From Oceanobacter sp. (lineage in GTDB: Bacteria; Pseudomonadota; Gammaproteobacteria; Pseudomonadales; Oceanobacteraceae), in contig NVWL01000012.1 of NCBI GenBank assembly GCA_002733645.1, positions 603 through 64,602 of the forward strand: DNA of 64,000 bases. The letters run 5' to 3'. Below are positions 62,101 to 64,000 of the stretch, piece after piece. A model generated the notes under the pieces. The model did not search any database. It saw only the letters and a list, made by a program, of their open reading frames with translations, and was not told the origin of the DNA. Position 1 is the first letter of the stretch, and each line of letters opens with the position of its first letter. Made by a program: the position numbers and the translations under genes.

Positions 62101-62447
62101 CATTAACCACCTTCGCAGGCTTGATGCCCCTAATATCAGAAACTAGCGTACAAGCACAGTTCTTGATTCCAATGGCGGTATCTCTAGGCTTTGGCGTTGT
62201 TGTTGCCACACTAATCAGCCTATTACTCGTGCCTGCAACCTATATGATTATGGTGGAAACAGAAGAGAAGGTGGCACGTCTACTAAGCGGTAAGAAAGGG
62301 CAAGTCGCGGATACGGTTGAAAAGGCCTATGAGGATGGCTTCGAGATGGGAACACGAGGCTCTCGAGCTAAGTGCCCATACGATGATGAAGTACTAAGTT
62401 CCAGCTGGGAAGCGGGCCGTTCAGATGCTAGAGCCCAACTCAACTAA
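59181..62447 (+). CDS. RND-family efflux permease with Rmf-like C-terminal tail (cluster gene 5)
   Basis: A 1088-residue inner-membrane proton-driven transporter of the AcrB/MMPL-like HAE group. About twelve membrane helices and two large periplasmic loops are visible; TM4 carries VLGIVVDDAVVVGE with the proton-relay aspartates, and the second half has VSGVVVNDNLVLMDY. After the last helix (about residue 1025) the protein continues into a soluble tail, residues 1044-1088, that matches the ribosome modulation factor pattern (see separate entry). No outer-membrane channel gene is adjacent, so it would borrow a TolC-like protein. A terminator follows. Confidence 0.94.
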   Translation: MKAIISWFAHNPVAANLMMACILILGVLSLPDTRKELIPNVSLERIGITSRLPGAAVETIETSICRPIENRIYDIQGTIELTSMSYDGYCSVTVDVEEGYVTKEIIDDIKSRLDDPDLLPKEASAAEVIELSIRNRVTKLIISGPVGYSVLTSSAHQLRNRLLESNEISVIDLKDMKKPEITMSIPSFVLEQYSLSYTEIASMIQKQTGYLAGGVLSTLEGDVLITSDAFRDTTEKYQQIVVMSDPDGGEVLLGDIATIVDTRHFSKARASFDELPAVSIDVYRVGNQNITDISTRIRAELGYIDLPANVDVYIWQDEAKNFKNRVDLLVDNAFSGLLLLFTVLLLFLSARLSFWVSIGIPISFLGAFFLLPIFDVSINFISLFAFILVLGIVVDDAVVVGESIHHKNEQGLVGVDAALQGTFEVYKPIIFAVLTTIIAFLPLLNLPGPEGKLMRAIPIVVIATLIFSIIESLLILPAHLSNGKYNPKAKKTWLSRVHQRFSDFMDWLIKRFYTPLLTLCLRNKGVVVVLFTMIFSMFIMLMSQGWIKTVLFAAIEADTVVANVQFPEGTPRSKTEAAIRTLEQAADRVAEEYRGRGIEAVSHMYSVVGPKNIYLQSQSDDDIDHTAQVVLELAAPETRTFSGQELLARWRESTGEIQDVLGLSFSASMNAAKPDVYIEFSGYDLKEMYRLSDELAEHLKSYDGIFDIHTSHEEERTEAEIKLRNNASSLGLTLETVVGQINRAFHGNVVQRIQTKDEEVEVWLGLPENERSSSWYLENMHIEYAPDQYVPLSAVADVIYRPSKTHIKRYERKRINSVSAYVDPAVNSAEGINADLSENYLNGLVSNSPGISWDVGGYQRAVQFFLSILTEYYIMAILAMYLLMAILFSSYTQPLLVLYAIPFGLLGSVVGHVWLGLEMTLWSFVGMVAVSGVVVNDNLVLMDYINTKRAQGENLYVAIMAAGKIRFRPIMLTSLTTFAGLMPLISETSVQAQFLIPMAVSLGFGVVVATLISLLLVPATYMIMVETEEKVARLLSGKKGQVADTVEKAYEDGFEMGTRGSRAKCPYDDEVLSSSWEAGRSDARAQLN
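62310..62444 (+). other. Rmf/CrpP-like domain fused to the RND permease
   Basis: Residues 1044-1088 read Ala-Tyr-x-x-Gly-Phe-x-x-Gly-x-x-Gly (1049-1060), then Cys-Pro-Tyr (1065-1067), eight residues, Trp1076-x-x-Gly1079 and Asp-Ala (1082-1083). E. coli Rmf shows the same order (GYQAGIAG, CPY, eight residues, W-x-x-G, then EA). The spacing agrees except for one residue before CPY. Rmf binds ribosomes in stationary phase; related CrpP-fold proteins bind other targets. A fusion to a transporter is unusual. Homology is judged by eye. Confidence 0.6.
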
Positions 62448-62472
62448 GCTCTGTTTGCTAGTGGGTATTAGG

Positions 62473-62508
62473 CACCTCTGAGCGACTCAGGGGTGTTAGT
62501 TTATTTTT
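62473..62508 (+). terminator. terminator after the RND permease gene
   Basis: CACCTCTGAG (62473-62482), loop CGA, CTCAGGGGTG (62486-62495), all pairing with one G-T, followed by TTAGTTTATTTTT. The left arm with its preceding bases resembles the MITE end at 6202 (17 of 20 positions). Confidence 0.8.
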
Positions 62509-62535
62509 CAAATGGGCCTACTAAATGAAACCGTT

Positions 62536-63225
62536 TTAAAATGAACTATCGATGGACGTCTGAGTTAATACAGTGCGACGATGCTCATGACTAAGGTTCT
62601 GCAGCCACACAACTTCAAACGTGATACGGGCTGTCACAGCATAAAAGATCAAGTACAACACATAAGCAGCAAAAGCCCATAAGGCAACACTCCTAAAATC
62701 AGCCACAGATAGCGCATCAACCATTAAATACACGGCAGTGAGTTTGCATACGTTCGCACTGACCAAAGATAAAGACCAAACAGGCAACAACCACTTCACA
62801 GGTTCATGTTCATGACCCGGAGGAATCGACTGATAACGCATACTGTCGATTAAACGAGTTATTTTATGCAGTTGAGCGAATAAGCCAAAAAAAAGTTTAA
62901 TAGACTGCCAAGTACTCGCTGTATGCTTTTCAAATAAGACAAGCATATTACGTGCAGAAAAATAGACCCAATAGGTATAAAACAGAACCAGCACTAGCGT
63001 TGAAACCACTTGGGCCTCACGGACATGAGTATCGATAAGCAACCGCGCGCTCACGTCATCTGGCAGCGCAGTCAAAGGCGAAAGAGCATCCATCACAGCG
63101 AGCGCTTGCCAAGTTCCTATACCGTGAATAATGCCAACAATGCAAAGCGTGCCGGGGATAATGGATACTAAATTAGTAATCCACGTGAATTTTTTAAGGT
63201 CATAAAATGGGTAACGTTGGGTCAT
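62536..63225 (-). CDS. DUF4328-like four-helix membrane protein
   Basis: A 229-residue protein with about four or five hydrophobic segments (about residues 15-35, 72-92, 147-168, 180-203). The pattern KWLLPVWSLSLVSANVCKL recalls DUF4328, a membrane family of unknown function. It lies 15 nt after znuA on the same strand and may be its operon partner. Confidence 0.7.
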   Translation of the reverse strand: MTQRYPFYDLKKFTWITNLVSIIPGTLCIVGIIHGIGTWQALAVMDALSPLTALPDDVSARLLIDTHVREAQVVSTLVLVLFYTYWVYFSARNMLVLFEKHTASTWQSIKLFFGLFAQLHKITRLIDSMRYQSIPPGHEHEPVKWLLPVWSLSLVSANVCKLTAVYLMVDALSVADFRSVALWAFAAYVLYLIFYAVTARITFEVVWLQNLSHEHRRTVLTQTSIDSSF

Positions 63226-63240
63226 AACACGGCTTAATCA

Positions 63241-64000
63241 TTATTTTTTCAAACAGTTTACCGCACGATCAGCCATATCTCGTAAAAAATATGGGTATCC
63301 ATCTTTACTCAGTGAAATATGAGTCCCCAACGGATCTAGCTCACCCTGTTTAACACGTAAGTCACCAACCACCTTCACAACTAGCGCAGGCGAGTATTCA
63401 GGCTCACGGAACACACAGGCTACATCCCCACCACGCAATTGGTCTCGCATTAACTGTAATGTGCGCATTCCCGGCTTTTGTTCAGGCGTTAACGTAAACG
63501 CACCAACTTGATTCAAGCCACGCTCATTGACCCAGTGATCATAGGCGCGGTGGAACACAAAGAAGCCGCGATCTTTTACTGGTGCAAGCACCTCATCACT
63601 GTAAACAACAACACGTTCGACTTGGCGGCTAAAGTCATCCGACGTCACACCAAGAGCTTCAGCCAGTGCCTGCTGTGCTTTTAATGAAATAGGAACCGAC
63701 AACCAATAATGCGGATCTCGCACTTGCCCTTCTACCGAAAAACTAGACAGATCAATCCAGGTTTTGTCTGGCCAGCGACGGGCAAAGCCCGCAAGGTATG
63801 GCTCCGCCTGACGCCCCGACCACAGAATCACATCCGCTTCCTGCAAACGATCAATATCAGAAGGCCGCAAAGAAAAGTCGTGCGGAGTAATGCCTTCTGG
63901 CACCAATACCTCCAGGTTTTCTAGCGGTGTTACGGACGCAGCAATCAGCCCCAAAGGATGAATACTCGCAAGTACCTTCATTGGCTTAGCAGAAACAGGG
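63241..64000 (-). CDS. znuA: Zinc ABC transporter substrate-binding protein ZnuA (5' end outside the window)
   Basis: A periplasmic zinc-binding protein of the ZnuA family, cluster A-I. The visible part starts beyond the edge: upstream of Met (63981) the frame continues open to 64000, reading PVSAKP, the end of a signal peptide. Zinc ligands fit SIHPLGLIA (His), ITPHDFSLRPSD (His), DPHYWLS (His) and FHRAYDHW (His). It delivers zinc to ZnuBC, which are not in the window. Confidence 0.92.
   Translation of the reverse strand, partial: PVSAKPMKVLASIHPLGLIAASVTPLENLEVLVPEGITPHDFSLRPSDIDRLQEADVILWSGRQAEPYLAGFARRWPDKTWIDLSSFSVEGQVRDPHYWLSVPISLKAQQALAEALGVTSDDFSRQVERVVVYSDEVLAPVKDRGFFVFHRAYDHWVNERGLNQVGAFTLTPEQKPGMRTLQLMRDQLRGGDVACVFREPEYSPALVVKVVGDLRVKQGELDPLGTHISLSKDGYPYFLRDMADRAVNCLKK

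Noticed and set aside
1-64000. CRISPR arrays, tRNA genes, riboswitches
   Set aside because: No regularly spaced repeats, no tRNA cloverleaf with a recognisable T-arm and no conserved riboswitch core were seen on reading the gaps by eye.

Overview
The window looks like a chromosomal segment of a marine-type gammaproteobacterium. The class II (long) IlvC with divergent IlvY, the rpsF-rpsR-rplI-dnaB block, the epd-pgk-fba block, a Cpx-like two-component pair and the lip/lif lipase pair all point that way; an Oceanospirillales relative (Thalassolituus/Oceanobacter-like) is my best guess, as inference only. Most genes are housekeeping. The accessory content lies mainly at 8.9-14.4 kb, at 31.4-33.8 kb and at 54-62.5 kb.

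Layout. 1-856 (minus): the 5' end of a 16S rRNA gene with its antitermination leader and four tandem rRNA promoters, the outermost touching the msrQ stop codon. 0.86-6.1 kb: msrQP, pssA, ilvY and divergent ilvC. 6.2-6.4 kb: a 194-bp MITE-like element. 6.5-8.8 kb: a lipoprotein, dapC, sufE. 8.9-14.4 kb, accessory island: duplicated DUF6795 genes, a DUF1348 gene, an isoprenylcysteine-type methyltransferase, a frameshifted membrane gene beside an attC-like palindrome, and an RloA/RloB (AbiL-type) anti-phage pair.

14.4-18.1 kb: glycolytic/Calvin-type block epd-pgk-fba on the minus strand, with a 49-residue lipoprotein gene whose start overlaps the pgk stop. 18.1-29.2 kb: methyltransferase, AraC regulator with divergent exaC, selO, a ParA-like ATPase, a PepSY membrane protein under a likely Fur box, patatin/thioesterase/alcohol dehydrogenase genes, and alr. 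29.3-31.3 kb: a protein with three DnaT-like repeats overlapping a lambda-P-type helicase loader gene. 31.4-33.8 kb: a large secreted dockerin protein. 33.9-38 kb: two GNATs, dnaB, rplI, rpsR, rpsF (no priB between rpsF and rpsR). 38.1-38.5 kb: an AT-rich gap with two perfect DnaA boxes. 39.2-40.1 kb: an unrecognised two-gene operon with a Fur box.

40.1-53.7 kb: ExeM/NucH-type secreted nuclease, Nudix hydrolase, G3E GTPase, inositol-phosphatase-family protein, lipase plus foldase, nitronate monooxygenase, a small periplasmic protein with a CpxAR-like pair, ComFB, CBS protein, glmU. 54-62.5 kb: a co-directional cluster of acyltransferase-like protein, GH3-family acyl-adenylating enzyme, GNAT, RND adaptor and RND permease. 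I infer that it makes and exports an acyl conjugate. The permease ends in a 45-residue tail with the ribosome modulation factor (Rmf/CrpP) motif pattern, which is the most unusual feature I see. The window closes with a DUF4328-like protein and a znuA gene that runs off the right edge.
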